NCBI GenBank assembly: GCA_016630955.3
Contig: CM049998.1
Span: 434,001-498,000 of the forward strand
Length of the DNA stretch: 64,000 nucleotides
DNA from: Didymella arachidicola
Taxonomy: Eukaryota; Ascomycota; Dothideomycetes; Pleosporales; Didymellaceae
Direction: 5' to 3'
Both the position numbers and the translations under genes were made by a program. Below the pieces are notes generated by a model. It was not told the DNA's origin, ran no database searches, and saw nothing but the letters and a program-made list of their open reading frames with translations. Within the stretch, counting starts at the first letter, position 1. Every line of letters begins with the position of its first letter. Of this stretch, positions 32,874 to 46,129 are shown in pieces.

Positions 32874-34504
32874 CTAACCCCAATCTGGAAGAGAAATCCT
32901 CAGATCGATACGCCTTCCTGGTACGAACCTTCTCCGTTCGATCATCCGAAGCTGGATGACCGCTGGGATAAGAATTTTTCGATATGACCAAGAGAGCAAT
33001 CCGTGTTCCCTCGGAGCCAGCAATCTTGCTAAGACCTTTCCTGTCAGTGGACCTGGAGATAAACATCTACTGCCGTGCGCTAAACGCTGTGCTCGGAAGA
33101 CCGGAAATACTTCTTGCGAGATGAATGATCGAAGTTTACGTAAATCGATCCCATGTCGTTCATCTCGGTGCATCTCGTAATACCATGCTGATGTTGCAAA
33201 GGCCGCTGTGAGAGGCTCTGCTATGTTCAACAACATGGCAAGCCTCAAAAGCTTCCGAGGACCCACGTATTGCTGGTAGTAGTCCTCGTGCATACAGTTG
33301 CGGTCCATGATGGCAATTCTCTCCGCGACCTGTAGCCGCATCAAGTCAAACACAATCTCCCCCAGGTCCAGATCGTAGTCTGGAAATACTCGAAGCCGTT
33401 CTGGAAGGAGACCAAGTACTCCGTAAGCCTTGTCCTTCGTATTTGTGCATTGGCTTGACACGATGACTCCAAGAACTGTATACCAGTCCCATACGAGCTC
33501 GTAAGTTAGCTCAGAGTATGAACCTGCTTCCGAAGAAAGGCCAACGGACGAACTTTTGGTGGTCAGGCTCCCCAGCCGTGCAAGCTGCCAGCCATTCAAG
33601 GAACCAAAAGATTCATGGCTGCAGCCTTTCACACGACTGTACTGTTTCAAGTGTTCCCAGAACTTGCTGAGCTGATTCCAATTCAGGCTCTTGGAGTCAA
33701 GACGAACAATTCGCTTCCAGCTCAAGATCAACTCCTGTATAACCCAAACCCGTTTGAAGTAAGGCAAGTCTAGTAGCTTTCGTGACGTTCGTCCACATTT
33801 GTTCCAGAAGATCTCGACCCCCGAATCGTGTCTTTCGATAGAAGGAGCTTCAAGGCTGTGTCGACGCGACGGCAGTTGTTCTGAATACGGTGCTCATTAT
33901 GGCATTCTAATTCGGTGCCCGGGACGTAGTAATCTTCCTCCCCGGTCAATGCCCGCCGTTCATCGCTTTTCTGAACGTATCTTCGAAAGGCGTCTAACAA
34001 GGCCATATCATCAAGATTGCTGAAAGTTTTGACGCAGTCTATGAGATGGTCACTGCCTTCGAATGACGGTCCTAGCCATACCAAGACTTCTTTAGCCGTT
34101 GAGTAGATATCCAACATGCGGCAGATCTGTTGACACTTTTCGCTTTGATCATCCTGGTTGATGCAAATTTGGTCGATCCAGAACCATGATTCGTCTTTCT
34201 CTGTTCGCATCTGAATGAAGAAGTCATACAAATTTTGACGCACGCTGAAAGAGCCTTCAGACATTCCATCACCACCTAGACCTATGTCATGGGTAGGACT
34301 CTCATCACCCCAGGTATACGACAGTGCTCGGTATCCGATGTCTTTGTCCAACGGAACGTGTCGGAGCACAATTCGTATAGGCAAGGCCTCGTGGTCGTCG
34401 ATCTCCAAACGCAAAAGTCGAATCTCGCCTATTTTTGACTCCAGAGGCTGATATCGAAAACTTTCACGCGAGCCTGTGGTTCTCGGCTCCGGCATATAGA
34501 TCAT
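32874..34504 (-). CDS. HET-domain (heterokaryon incompatibility) protein, frame change unresolved
   Basis: The first open frame (34504-33770) carries the HET domain: FRYQPLESKIGEIRLLRLE, YRALSYTWGD and WFWIDQICINQDDQSEK, then VLVWLGPSFEGSD. The domain continues in another frame (about 33890 to 32874) with FWNKCGRTSRKLLDLPYFKR and VWVIQELIL, followed by some 280 residues of poorly conserved sequence. Joining them needs a frame change between roughly 33770 and 33950. An acceptor-like TTCAG lies near 33880, but I see no consensus donor of the right phase, so this is either a non-standard intron or a frameshift. Family members can trigger cell death after fusion of unlike strains. Start chosen: ATG at 34504. 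Confidence 0.78.
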
Positions 34505-35067
34505 CTTGTAAGACGCAATATTGCACTTTTGAAGGCACACGTTGGACGTCGCTGAGCTTTGGAAAGTTTATAAAGGTGTGCCATTACATGTTCGGGAAAA
34601 GCGAAGGGACAAGTAGTCATGGCCGAAATGCTGCCTGCGAACTATGGAAGGTAAGAGGGTTGCTAAAACTGCATTCTTGGGTGTGGTTGTGTGGGCTGAC
34701 GCTTAGTCCCTGGGCTGAGCTGAAAAGGTGAAAGCTGATATGTGCGCTGCGAGGCGCGCGGCTACGACCCGACGGTGGATCATCGGAGGCTTGCAGACAC
34801 ACGAGTCGGTCATCGCCAAGAATCTCAGTGAAGTAGTTGATGGTACAGGGAATCTCTTACACTTGAATGATATTGGGTGGCTTCCTGGTCTCAGCTGTGA
34901 AGGTGAAGTTGCCGAATAACCTATACGCGAAGCTTTCGCTATCACTGCGGATTTACCACTCATGCCGAATGTGTTCCATGGTGGACTTGCATAGACACTC
35001 TATTGATAGACACACATGCAATGCGTATTGCTCCCAAGTATTACTGCGCACTGAGATGCATGAGCTC
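34505..35067. other. Intergenic, no gene seen
   Basis: Promoter side of the HET gene and 3' flank of the Arf-GEF gene. Short overlapping open frames only. Confidence 0.5.
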
Positions 35068-38000
35068 CTAGCTCTCAGCCTCAGCCTCCTTCTTGGCCTC
35101 CCCAACGACCATCTCCTTCGTCTCGACCTTCGCCTCACTCTCTTCCTTTGGCTTTTCATCCCTACTCCTCCTCTCATCCTTATTCTTCTTCGGCTTGCCA
35201 ACCTCCTCAGGGAACAGCTCCTTAAACAGTCCAGGCTGGAACCTATTGATCCTCTTCCACGTCTCGTTCCAGAGCTGTTCCTTTTCAGGCTCCTCATCTG
35301 GCGGGACAAGATAGCCGCCATTGCTCAGAACAAGGAGCATATTCTTCAGATTCTCGCCAACGGCCTCTTCCATATCGCCCTGTCCGCTGTTGACGAGACG
35401 GTCCATAATGGTGATGATCTTGAGCCACAGGTCCAAGAACTCCTTGTCCGCTTCGACTTCGCTGAGCAGCACGAGGTAGTGTAGGAATACTTTTGAGAGC
35501 AGCGTGGCGGCACGAACGCGGGTTTCGCTCATGCCGAGCGGGTCGGATTGATAAACTTCGGGCTTGAGTAGGGAGGTTATGAGCGGCATGAGGACCGACG
35601 AGAAGATTGCAGTCCATTCTTTGTGATCGGGAGAGGCGAGGTCGGAGGAAAGGAGAGTGCGCTGGATGGAGGAGAAGGCGTTGGAGCGGATTTCACGGCA
35701 TGGGTTGAGACATTGGTGAGCCAAGGTCTTGAGGATTGGTGACCAGTATGCTGTCCATGCTGTGACATATTAGCCTTACAATTCTCGATTATTGACCCCG
35801 ATCGTCTGGCCTACCTTCGGTCGTTTCAAGGTGTGAATGTTCGATGAATGTGGGAACCTTGGTCGACAGCTGGAAGACGATGGTCATGGCTTTACTGCCA
35901 CGGACAACGACTTCGGTGCTCTCGGGCTTCTTGGCCTTTTGGCCTTTGCCACGTCGTGTAGCCTGGTCATGGAGCTGTTCTTCGCGTGCGCCGACTTGCG
36001 CTTGCGTGGCAAACTCGTTGAGAAGCGCAATTGTTGCTTCGTAGTTATCTGCCGTGATGCAGGGTTGTGGTGAGGTGGTGAGGTCTTCAACGAGTTGAAA
36101 GACGTCCCCTGCTGCCTCCGAAACGCTACAAAGTCGGCTCAAAATTGTCCAGAAATCGGGCGACCCAGCTAGCTCACTGCGCAGAGCCACGGGACCTTTG
36201 CAGCATTCCGACAGACCATGAAGAAGAGACTGTGAGCACTCCTTAAGCAGTGCTTCGTCGAAGCTCGAGAACGTGTGCAGGAGCACAGGAGCACGAACAA
36301 AGTCGTAATCGTTGCTTGCCTTGAGCAAACCGAGGAGGTAGTAGACAGACCGAGCAACGACAACTGGATGGTGCTTGGGCGCATCACGAATAACACTTGA
36401 GAGAGCATCTGTGACATCCTTTGCAAGCTCCTTAACAGTCTCTTCGTCGCGCTGTGCAAGCACGGTCGCCAGCTCAAGAACGAAAACCAGGCTTGGATCG
36501 TAGATGGGTCCCTTGCCCTTAACCTTGTTGCCGTTCGGTCGAGGCGGTTGACCCGGCACCTCTGGCTTGACAACAATCACTCTTGGCTCGCCATCTTCCG
36601 GGATATGCTCCAGCAACGACTGGAGCAGTGACCGCAGTGCCTCGACCGGAAGTTGGCTGATGTTTGCGAGAATGTCTTCGAAGTGACACTCTTTCACTGT
36701 GTCTACAGTGCAAAGTGTGTACTCGATTTCTTGATCAGAGGGCTCTGGCGGCTCATCATTAGCGAAGCTCGAGACGTACGATGTAAAGGCGGAGAAGATG
36801 CCTGCGTCAGCCGGGCGCTCCGCTCGATCAATGACCTGGGCAGGGTTCTGGAGAGGTATCGGAGGTAATGCAAGTGTCTTCTGGAATGAGAGGAAGTAAG
36901 GCGGTATCAGAGAGTTGATGAACAGGTTTACCATGATCCGGATGAGATGATTCCATCCGTCTCGTATGCCAGACTCATTGCCCTTGATGACCTGGAACAA
37001 GACAACAGTTGCGAGTTGTGCTCTGCCATCTCGACCAAAGCGTACTGCAGTCTCACTGACCATGACGCTCTTCTTGTCGGCCTGGACCTCAGTATTGAGC
37101 GAAGTGCTGGGTGGCACCTCAGGTGCCAGTGTACTGATATATGAGAGGCTAGAGATGATGCGGTCTAACGCGTCGTTCAAGCCATACTTGGCGGCTATCT
37201 GCGCGCATTGGTCGAAACCAAGAACAACGCGCGAGAATACAGCATCGTCAGTCGCGGACATGAAGACGTAGGATAGCGTAGCAACGATTGGCTTCCACGT
37301 CGCCGCAAACATGTCTGCGTCGAAGATGTTGGTATCGCAAATGATCATGTTCGAGGTTGACTGGACCTTGACCAAAAGCTCCTTCCACGCATGATCATAA
37401 GCGTTGCGATCATTGTGTTCTTCAGGAAGAATGATCTCGCGCGTCTTGATGGAGTCGTATATAGCCTGTAGATACTCAGGGTCGAAGTTTTTGCCATCGT
37501 TTACACCGCGAAGGTTCTTTGCAAAATCTTCCACCTTCATCCGCTTGTCGCCTTTGAGGTTGGGGTTGTGCTGATCGGTGTTCAACATGATGACAGCGTA
37601 AGTGAGCACAAAGATTGCATCCTTATTGGCAATCTCTTCCGGTTGCGCCGCATTGTAGTACTCTTCCGAGAAGTCTGTGATGATCCGCTCGATGAGCGCA
37701 GATTCACCGGGCAGACGAAATGTGTGCAGCAGCAACCTCAGAGCTTCATCTAGGCGCAGCCCACGGAAGTCAAACAGCTTCATGAAAGCCTTCAAAATGG
37801 GTTCGTTGTCACGCTTAGAAAGAAACTCCCCCAGAACCTTCTTGTCGACTCGCGTTGTGCCTTTGACGAACTCGGCAATGGCGTTGGGGTCATCTGGATC
37901 GGAGATGATACCCTGTTGAACAAGAAATGCAATTCCAGCCTTGGGCTTTTCGTTGAACTTCGTAGCTCCGCGAATGATGATCTTCTTTCGCAGTCGCTGC

Positions 38001-39924
38001 TCGCGCAGTTCTTTTGCGCTTGGGAATCCCTCAGTGACAGACTCATCGTCCAAGCGGTCTGCGATCGACTGCACGAATCCAAGCAGGGCATCCAGACATA
38101 ATGGAGGTACGTTGACTGTGCTCCATGTCGCCGAATCGGGGAATGCATTTCGCGAAAGCAGGCCAACGATGTCCATGCAGACATCTCCGCGGTCAATCTC
38201 GCAATCGTAGTTGACGAACAACTCAGCCATGAAGGAGGGTATTCGCACAAGGCCACCAAGGTTCTCGACCATAGCTTCCCTGGCATCTGGCTTTCGCGCG
38301 CCGCCCTCAAGGCCAAGTTGCCGCCTGTCCTTCACAGGCACAGGCGTTGAGCGACCACTACTCGGTGCTTGCTGTGGCGTCGATTTGATGAGACTCGGAG
38401 CCTGTGGCACACCCTCGTAGAGAGACTGGTCGATCCCTGGTTCCTGTGGTATCTCGACTTTTGGGAACAGGCACGCCACCACGTAGGAGAGGTAGAGTTC
38501 TTGCTGCAGCTTGAGAACGTTTCTACAAGTAGCGAGAAGAGTCCCTGCAACGCGAAGCGACTCATTCAGCACGGCCATGTTGTCTGACCTGACAAGCTGG
38601 AACAAATGTCTGCAGAGCGTATCCTTTGCTAGGTTCGCAAGACTTGGGTGGCTTGCTATCGAAGGTCCAGCAACCTCGAGAGCAACATCTACAATGCGCA
38701 GAGCCATGACACGCATGGTGTCGGTGTGCTGGCGATCATGCGGATCCAATAGATCGACCAGAACCCTGAAAAGCTCCCGTATGGATGGCAACGAGTAAGG
38801 CCTAATCTCAGCTGGAGGTTGTTCGCCCTCTGCTGTTGCGGGCAGATCCAGTGTGCTGCTTGCTGGATTGGCCGCATCCTCACGGTCCTCTGTGCCTGCT
38901 TCGGAGTTGCCAGGTTGTTGCGGTGATTCAACCTTGGACTGCGCAATATCGCCCTGCCCATTCGCAGAAGGGTCCATCTTCAAGCCGTCCGGCTCGTTCT
39001 GTCCTTCTAGCTCTTCATCCAGCGCATCAAGCTCTTCTGGCGACTCAATCTCCAGCGTCTTCAACCTGCGGAAGATGACCTGGCACATGGAGACCATGGC
39101 AATCTCCGCAGAGCGTCTGAGCAGCTCAGACAGCCTTGCTTGACAGCACATGCTGAGGCCTGTTTCCATCATCTCGCAGACGCTCTCGTCTCCCAAGACT
39201 TGTCCACCAGGCCCCGATATCATGCCCTCCATAAGCTTCAATATACGCAAAAGTACGATCTCGTCGGCGGCCGAGTCGCTCGCTTCGAAACGGCAATGCG
39301 TTATAGCGGATGAGAGCTGCTGCATAGCCTCTGGAAGACGGGGAGAGTCATGGCTGATGACGCTGTAAGAGAGGAACTTTGTTATGGCGATGAGGGCGAG
39401 CGAGGTGATCGGCGCAGATGTGGATGATGAGCGAATGACTTGGAGGAAAGGGTGGAGCATCGAGGGGGTGTCGAAGGTCCTGATGTCTGTCGTAGCGTTA
39501 GTGAGGCTACAGCCAGCACTCGAGTGCAACGTCTACCTTTGCAGCCCTTTAGATCATTTCTGAGGCGCGCAAACGCAGACATCAGAGGGTTGTCCTGCAA
39601 GCTCTTGCCTTTCTTCCCCCGTAGACCCCATCTGCTGGGTACGGCCTCCTCCTGCTCTCCGCCGCTGATTATCCCCTGTCCTGTACGGTCCCGCCGTTGG
39701 ACAGCGGGTGTCTTGTTCGAGGATCCGCCCAAGATTGCCGCAACTGAGGAATGCGCCCAGCGAGCGTGCTTCCGCATCGCAGAAGTGACTGTAATGCATT
39801 CTGTGACTACCAATGCGACCGGGTTGACCGCGACGGTGATGGGTCGAAGCTCCAGGTTGGCTGGCGCATTCTCATGGAGGGTCGTGGCATCGGCCTCGAT
39901 CTCTTCGCTCGATGTTGCAGCCAT
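35068..39924 (-). CDS. Sec7-domain Arf guanine-nucleotide exchange factor, GBF1/Gea1/2 type
   Basis: Three exons (39924-39537, 39486-35815, 35759-35068) encode about 1583 aa. The Sec7 domain lies near residues 630-830: FNEKPKAGIAFLVQQGII, the glutamic-finger loop FRLPGESALIERI, YAVIMLNTDQHNPN. N-terminal DCB/HUS-like helical regions precede it and HDS-like helical regions follow, giving the size and order of the large Golgi GEFs. The C-terminus is Lys/Glu-rich (KPKEESEAKVETKE). It loads Arf1 with GTP at the early Golgi to start COPI coat assembly. The start is the ATG at 39924 (MAATSSEEIEA); the frame is open further upstream, but without family-like sequence. Confidence 0.93.
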
Positions 39925-40757
39925 CCGTGCGGCTCGTGTGTATAACGTGACCAAGGCGAGGTGGGCGCGACGTGTACGTAAGTGTAGTGGTGGGGATATA
40001 GCTACATGTCCTGTTGAGTAGATCAGGAAAGAACACGCATCGCTTGTAGCACGGTTGCCTGAAAAGTCGTGAGATGTATGTGCTACCACGAATTGCAGGT
40101 GTCTGGCTGGGACACGTTAAGCAAAAGCAGCAGGCATCAATGTTGGTGAGCACGTTCGCAAGTCGCGCTTGACATGGAAGCTCATGCCAAGTCGGGGGTT
40201 TCGAGGCTCTCCGCAAAGGCCAGGTTGTCCGCGCTGCATCTCGAGGAACACTACGGGAGTTTGCAACATTTCAGATGTTTTAGAAGATGATAGTATTGTT
40301 ACAAACGTATGGCTCAGATCCAAGAATCGAGCATGAGACGCCCCAAATGCAACAGTCGTCTAGTGTGTACAGGATTGACGTGGGAGTGAATGCCCATCAT
40401 CATGAACTACAAATGCTATATTCCTCCAAACAGGGGACCGGCTTCCCGAGTCGTGTACGTGGCCGAAAAGTAAAGAAGTGACCTCTTCCATATCCACGCA
40501 AGCCGTGAGGACAACTTGTTGTGGAATCAGAAATAATGGTTGGTGGGCCGATATGGTCCACCAGAATCGTGACGGTCGTTGTTGCATGGGTATGACCATA
40601 GCGTTCAATGAGCCATCCAAATATCGTCTAACATGCAAGAAGATAGATCGGAGGGTGCCAACCGGCTCTGCCATCCGCTGTTCTATGAATGCGCCTCTAC
40701 ACCTCGTTAGGTGACAATTTCGTCTCAAGATGTGACCGAATGACATACGATCGACGT
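39925..40757. other. Intergenic, no gene seen
   Basis: Promoter side of the Arf-GEF gene and 3' flank of the Anp1-type gene. A minus-strand open frame of 128 codons (40360-40746) has no motif. Confidence 0.5.
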
Positions 40758-42433
40758 TTACGATCCCTCTTTCTTCTCCTCCTTCTTGTCTTCTGCCTTC
40801 TCCTCCTTCTTCTCAGCCTTCGCACCGTCCTTCTCAGCTTGCTCCTTCTCTTGACGAGCCTTCTCTTCATTCTTAGCCTTCTGAACGAGATCCTGGACCT
40901 CGGACTTTTCCTTTTCCCATTCAGAAGATTTTGTGTCAAACTGCGCGTGCATCTTCTCCTCCTTCTCTTTTTTAGCCTTCTCCTCTTCTTCCTTTTTCTT
41001 GCGTTCTTTTTCCATTTCTTCCATGTGTCGAATGTCGTCCACACTGGGCTCGTAAAGATGCCAAATTGTGTAGTGGGGCAGACCAACAACGGAGAACTTC
41101 ATGCGCTTGGCCATCTGTCATGAGGTTAGTCTCACGCTGTGATAGCAGGAGCATGAGTTGTGACGTACCTTGCCAAAACCTTCAGTTTCAGCGTGCTTCT
41201 CAAAACTGAAGGCAGGGAAGTGGACGCCAGAACGGAATACCTTTGCCTTTGCAAGAATACTGACACCACCGACGCCGTCAATCTCCATCTCCATGTCTGG
41301 GTCACCGTAAGGGTCGCGGAGGTAGGCCAGATGCGGTCTCCAGGTGGCGTATTCTGCATAGCCTTCGACAATGACAGCATCTTCATCAAGGGTGTCAGCT
41401 AGCGCGAGCGCGGTCTCGGACTCTTGCCAGGAGTTCAGGTCGTAAGGCTGCTCCCCACCGAGCCAGTCAGGAAGTGGGCGCCAGACGTCTACGAAGATGT
41501 TAGCGATACATACGCTTCAGATGCTCGTCAACCTACTTGGTACAATCACATCCTTGTTGTGTCGCATTAGATCTTCAAGAATGGTGAATGGGGCTGTCTC
41601 GACATCGACATCTCTCCAGTAAACCCAACTGTGAGTAGGTCGTAGAGCTGCGCTCAGAAGCCAGTTTCGCGCCTGAGCCATCGACTTACGACGGCTAGCC
41701 TGCGCAGCAAAACCGTGACGCGACTCGACATCTTGGTTGACCTTCTGTCCGAAGTCCTTCTCCATGACCGAGATCTCACCGAATGTCTTCTTAGGGTCCG
41801 GGTTGGCTTGCAGTTCCTCCAGCTTCTCGGTCAACAGCGCAATAGTGTTGTCCTTGGAATCTCCCACGAGGAACGCCAGATCGATGAGGTTGTGTGGATA
41901 GGTCAAGTTCTGCAGATGGCTGAAGAACATGGGCAAATGCGGCGACGCATCTCGTAGAGGGGCACAGATCAGTATCCTTTCCTCCCTCTCCCATCCTCGT
42001 GCGGTGCCTTGTACGTTGTTCAGGTCGTAGTAACGGACAGTCTCGAGTTGCGAGTCCTCACTCGTGGTCAAGTAGCTTAGAGGGCCGGAGCCAAGGTTCG
42101 GTCGCAGATCGGGGAAGATGAAGTAGAACGCTGTGAGGAAGACCGAGCATACAAGGAGTAGGCGCTGAATCAGTTGCCTCCGCCGCCTGAGCGCAGGTTG
42201 TGACCGGGGTTGAAATCTGCAAGCGCACTGGTAGTTAGCATCTGGAGTCCAGGCTTTATCACCGTGTAAGATCGAAGGTAGCGGTGACGGGAATGCGGTG
42301 CTGAGCATTGCGGCAGCTGAACGTACTTGTGAGGTTGAATTGAGAAGGTGCTCCCCTGCGAAGGATAGGCTCCATTCGAATATGCATGGCGATGCATCTT
42401 CCCTTTCGGTGATGATGAATGTAAGGGCAACAT
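40758..42433 (-). CDS. ANP1: Anp1/Mnn9/Van1-family mannosyltransferase (mannan polymerase subunit)
   Basis: Four exons (42433-42327, 42216-41537, 41488-41169, 41114-40758) encode 487 aa. It has a short cytosolic start, a signal anchor (LIQRLLLVCSVFLTAFYFIF) and a lumenal GT62-type catalytic domain. The domain has ERILICAPLRDASPHLPMFF, LAFLVGDSKDNT, SWVYWRDVDVE (DxD-type metal site), and VGGVSILAKAKVFRSGVHFP. It elongates the alpha-mannan backbone of N-glycans in the Golgi. The last exon adds about 80 residues of Lys/Glu-rich, probably helical sequence. The first exon lies in a different frame from the longest open frame and joins at phase 2. An in-frame ATG at 42397 is an alternative start. 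Confidence 0.9.
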
Positions 42434-44414
42434 TCAGATTGCGGTACTGCAGGTTCGGGTTGCGCTGCAGTCTCCCTTGAGTACCCCGGTCGATCTTCGA
42501 CCCGCCAGATCACCAAGTCGCAGAACGCAACACAGGGCCTTCGGAGCGGGCGCGGAGAGTTCGGCGAAAGGCAATGCCAGTTGCTGGCAGTATAAGGGTC
42601 CGTGGGGGTGCTGTTGAGGGTCTGGAAGGGACTCGTGAAGGGCTCGTGGTGCTCTTGGCTGATTGCGCGTCTCTCCCTAGATAGAGGGCCCCCTTGTGTC
42701 GCTCCTTGGCCAGTGAGGGTTTTGCTAAGGCCACCGATGGCGTTGAGAAAGTCCCGGACGGAATGGTGGCGCCAACCGAAGCGGCAATACCGAGACAAGG
42801 GGATTTCGGGCGCAGGGCTGCTGGAGGGGCGTGATCTCTATGGACAGCTTTCGTCTGCTTGTTCGGCGGTGATGCGATGCCAGTGCCAAGACCACTAGCA
42901 TCGACTTCGAGTTCTGAAACGTCGATGTTAGAAGCAATGATGTGCAGGTGCTGCGAGATTGCTGCCGAAATGAACACGATGCTGTGATAACAGTGAAAGG
43001 CTGCGTTTGAGTGAGGGTCTGCGACCGCGCACGTCTTGCGAATGCCGTTTGCCTTGCTGATTTGCAACTATAGAAGAGGCTATCTCAGTTCAATCCTTGC
43101 TGGTGTCACCCACAGAACGAAGTCGCTCCAACATTATTACACGTTAAAGTCGATATAACAAGACACAAGTTGTGGTTACAGTTTTATTGCAGATCTACGA
43201 AACTGCGACTGAAACTACCCAGAGCTCCGAATCAGCCTGCCTCCATGAGTCTATCAAAGTGCGACCTACCTGAAAGATGGTCAGCCGCTTACTAGCCATG
43301 CAAATGTAGAACACATTCAAGAATTCTCATGTTCAGAAAGCCGTGTGAAAACCTGCGCCCAGCGTTGACCTCCCTTCGCAGCAGTTCAAGACGAACCGCC
43401 ACAATCTTCGGTACTAAGACCAACATTACACGCCTTCAATTGGTAGAAATCCAGCGCAACTCCACAACGCATCATCCCAGCAGAGACTGGTAGCGTGCGG
43501 GAGGGTGACCCAACGACAGACATTCATAGAATGGATATAACTTAGGTTTCTTCATAACGAAGAGGAATAGGTTTGGGGAGGGTGCATGTGCTTACCTTTG
43601 ATGAGGCATGAGTTGTGGCGCGAGTCTGAGCCTTTGTATTCTGAGCGACATGTTAGTGAATGTCCACTCCAAGTATATTGATAAGATAGTCGCAGGTTGA
43701 GAAGATCAGACAAAGGTAAGCTTGTGGTATGGGTTTGTCGACATTGAATTCTGTAGCAGAACTGAAATTGAATACACGTCATCATTGGAGTGCGCTCTGA
43801 AGAGCACGTTGTGGCGAGTGAGATAGGACTTACAGTATGCACAATAGCCCACACCTTGATAATAACAAGGTGCAGGCGGTACTGCCACATGGACAGCAAT
43901 GTGGACACAATACTTGCGACATATCGGACGCGAGGCAGTGGATCTACATGCCCATTGTGGAGCAAAGAGTTTTGCAGCTGGACAGCGGTCGGTCGTCGAC
44001 ATCAACAATGTCCGCAAGGACCAGGGAGAACATGCCGGGTCACATCTCGTAGTTGGCCTGCTTTCGCGTGAAATTTCGACGAACTATGCAAGTCAGCTAA
44101 GGCTCCATCGTGTCTGTGCGAAAGCTACAGGTTGGATTCGAGATCATTTGGTGGTGCATGTGTTCCATGTTCATTGATGATCACAGCGAACTGAATTTCA
44201 GGGGTATAATCATCAGAGGAATTCAAGGGTGATATGGTGCGAACGTACCTTGTGGGCGAGTGTGGTGAAGAAGGAAGCTGTGTCCCGCGAAAGAAAATTG
44301 AGGCAGTTGCAAAGCGCTCGGACGCGCGAACTCTTGGCGTCATTATGTCATCCATTATTATTGCAGCACTGCGGTCGATCATCTGTAGAGCTCATAGCAT
44401 AACTATCGCACACA
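42434..44414. other. Intergenic between two divergent genes, about 2 kb
   Basis: Holds the promoters of the Anp1-type gene (leftward) and MTR3 (rightward). Open frames up to 185 codons overlap on both strands (for example 42510-43067) and show no protein-like composition or motifs. No RNA gene or repeat recognised. Confidence 0.45.
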
Positions 44415-45518
44415 ATGGCAACAAATGCGGACAGGAGAAGAAACAATGCGCCAAGCGGAGGCACACATGCGCCGGTCTTCGCTCGGACGCTCAGAGAGCC
44501 TGAGTACCTTCAGGCTTTGAGGCCGACAAGGACAAGAGGTCGGAACGAGCTTCGCAGAATCTGTACGTCAAATGCAAGCTTGCACAAAAGCTAGTTGCCT
44601 GTTTGGAACCACGAGTGGCGGCAGAATTGACCTCTGAATAAGCTTGACTGCAGAAGCAAAACTGCTACTCAAAGAGAAACTGACATTACGCCAGACCTGC
44701 AGACTGCCATCATACCTTCCGCCTCAGGCTCTGCATACCTCGAAATACCCTCTTCCTCCTCGGTCCCTTCCTCCACGCTCATTAAGCCTGCATCCTCGCT
44801 CAAGATCGTCGCCTCGATACAAGGCCCGAAACCATTGCCCCGTAGCGCACCATTCAGCCCTTCGCTGCTTCTCACTACCACTGTCAAGTTTGCGCCTTTC
44901 GCGACACGACACAGAAGAGGCTACATACGTGATAGCACCGAGCGCGATCTCGGCGTCCATCTGGAAACCGCATTGAGGGGTGTGATTATTGGAGAGCGCT
45001 GGCCAAAGAGTGGCGTGGAGGTCGTGCTCACAATCTTGGAAGGAGATGAGGACGGCTGGTGGGGCGATGCGCATGCCAATGGAAGTGGCTGGGGCCTGTT
45101 AAACGTTTTATCGGGCTGTATCACAGTCGCCAGCGCGGCAATCACTGATGCAGGGATCGACTGTGTGGACATGGTGTGCGGCGGCGTAGCAGCACTCGTC
45201 CGCAATCCAGACTCGAAGGATGAGAAAGATCTGATCAGGATACTAGACCCTTGTCCGGCAGAGCATAAGGATATCGTTGCAGCTTGTGCAGTTGGATATT
45301 TGGCTTCAAGAGATGAGGTGACAGAGATTTGGATGAAAGGGGACGTTGGCTCTAGTCCAGATGCACTCATTGACGGTGCGACACATGCTTCCGTTGGGAG
45401 TTTGTCGGTCGTCAAGGAGGTCCTTTTGGAGTCCCTACAGGTCAGGTTCCAGAAGCAGATCGAGAACAGTCATGGTACACAGAAGAGGAAGGCTCAAGAT
45501 GTGGAGATGACGGGATGA
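44415..45518 (+). CDS. MTR3: Exosome RNase PH-like subunit Mtr3
   Basis: Two exons (44415-44562 and 44695-45518) encode 323 aa. The N-terminus MATNADRRRNNAPSGGT leads into RGRNELRRIYLQTAIIPSAS and GSAYLEI across the splice, then GVIIGERWPKSGVEV, GCITVASAAITDAGIDCVD and VCGGVAALV. This is the pattern of the Mtr3 (EXOSC6-like) RNase PH fold, one of six ring subunits of the exosome, which are catalytically inactive in fungi and channel RNA to Rrp44 and Rrp6. A Gly/Trp-containing loop (EDGWWGDA) sits in the middle. It ends in a basic then acidic tail (KRKAQDVEM). Confidence 0.9.
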
Positions 45519-46129
45519 GAACACCAACGAATTCAGCCACAACCAAATTCAGCGAGTGTACATCTTGTAGCCAGTAGCTGCTATCCAACGTTGGCGATGC
45601 GAGACGAAACACATCCACGCACGACCCAGATTGGATGCGCATATTGAGGCACCACAGGTACGCAGGTCTAAGACCATCTGCCGAGGCGCTTCCAAGACGA
45701 CGCACAGGGAGTGACCTCGGGTGGCACTGCTTCAGAGCCTCAACGCCAGAGCTACGGTAGGTCTGACCATCCATGTTGACCTACCTCGTATACCAGTAAT
45801 TCTACGAATAGAATCTGTTGATGTTCAGGGCATCAGTTATTCGAACGCCAAAATTCTTTCCATGAATTTCACAATGTGATGCGTGCGCGGCTAACGAACG
45901 TATACAGGTCAATGGTTCAAAGCTGCACCCGCTTCTGTGTCAATTCTGGGTGATGCATTCTGTCGATACCGACTATTAACACCGTTACAACGACCGCTAT
46001 GGTCTGCATGGTCTTTAATACCCTTCACTATACTGCCATCCTGAGTGTCATAACATCGTACAAATACAAATGCGGTCATACCCTGAGCCTGCTGTCTGGT
46101 CCCCAGTCGTCTCTCTGTAGCCTCCCAGC
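45519..46129. other. Convergent intergenic region, no gene seen
   Basis: Between the stop codons of MTR3 and the unknown gene to its right. A 110-codon minus-strand frame (45442-45774) overlaps the MTR3 end and looks like an antisense shadow. Confidence 0.5.

Noticed and set aside
32874..33767. Separate gene starting at 33767
   Set aside because: Opens with TTG and continues a HET domain (PYFKRVWVIQEL) begun in the upstream frame; it is the second part of one gene.
42259..42798. 179-codon minus-strand open frame upstream of the Anp1-type gene
   Set aside because: Its junction phase does not fit the Anp1 exon; a different frame gives a correct phase-2 join.
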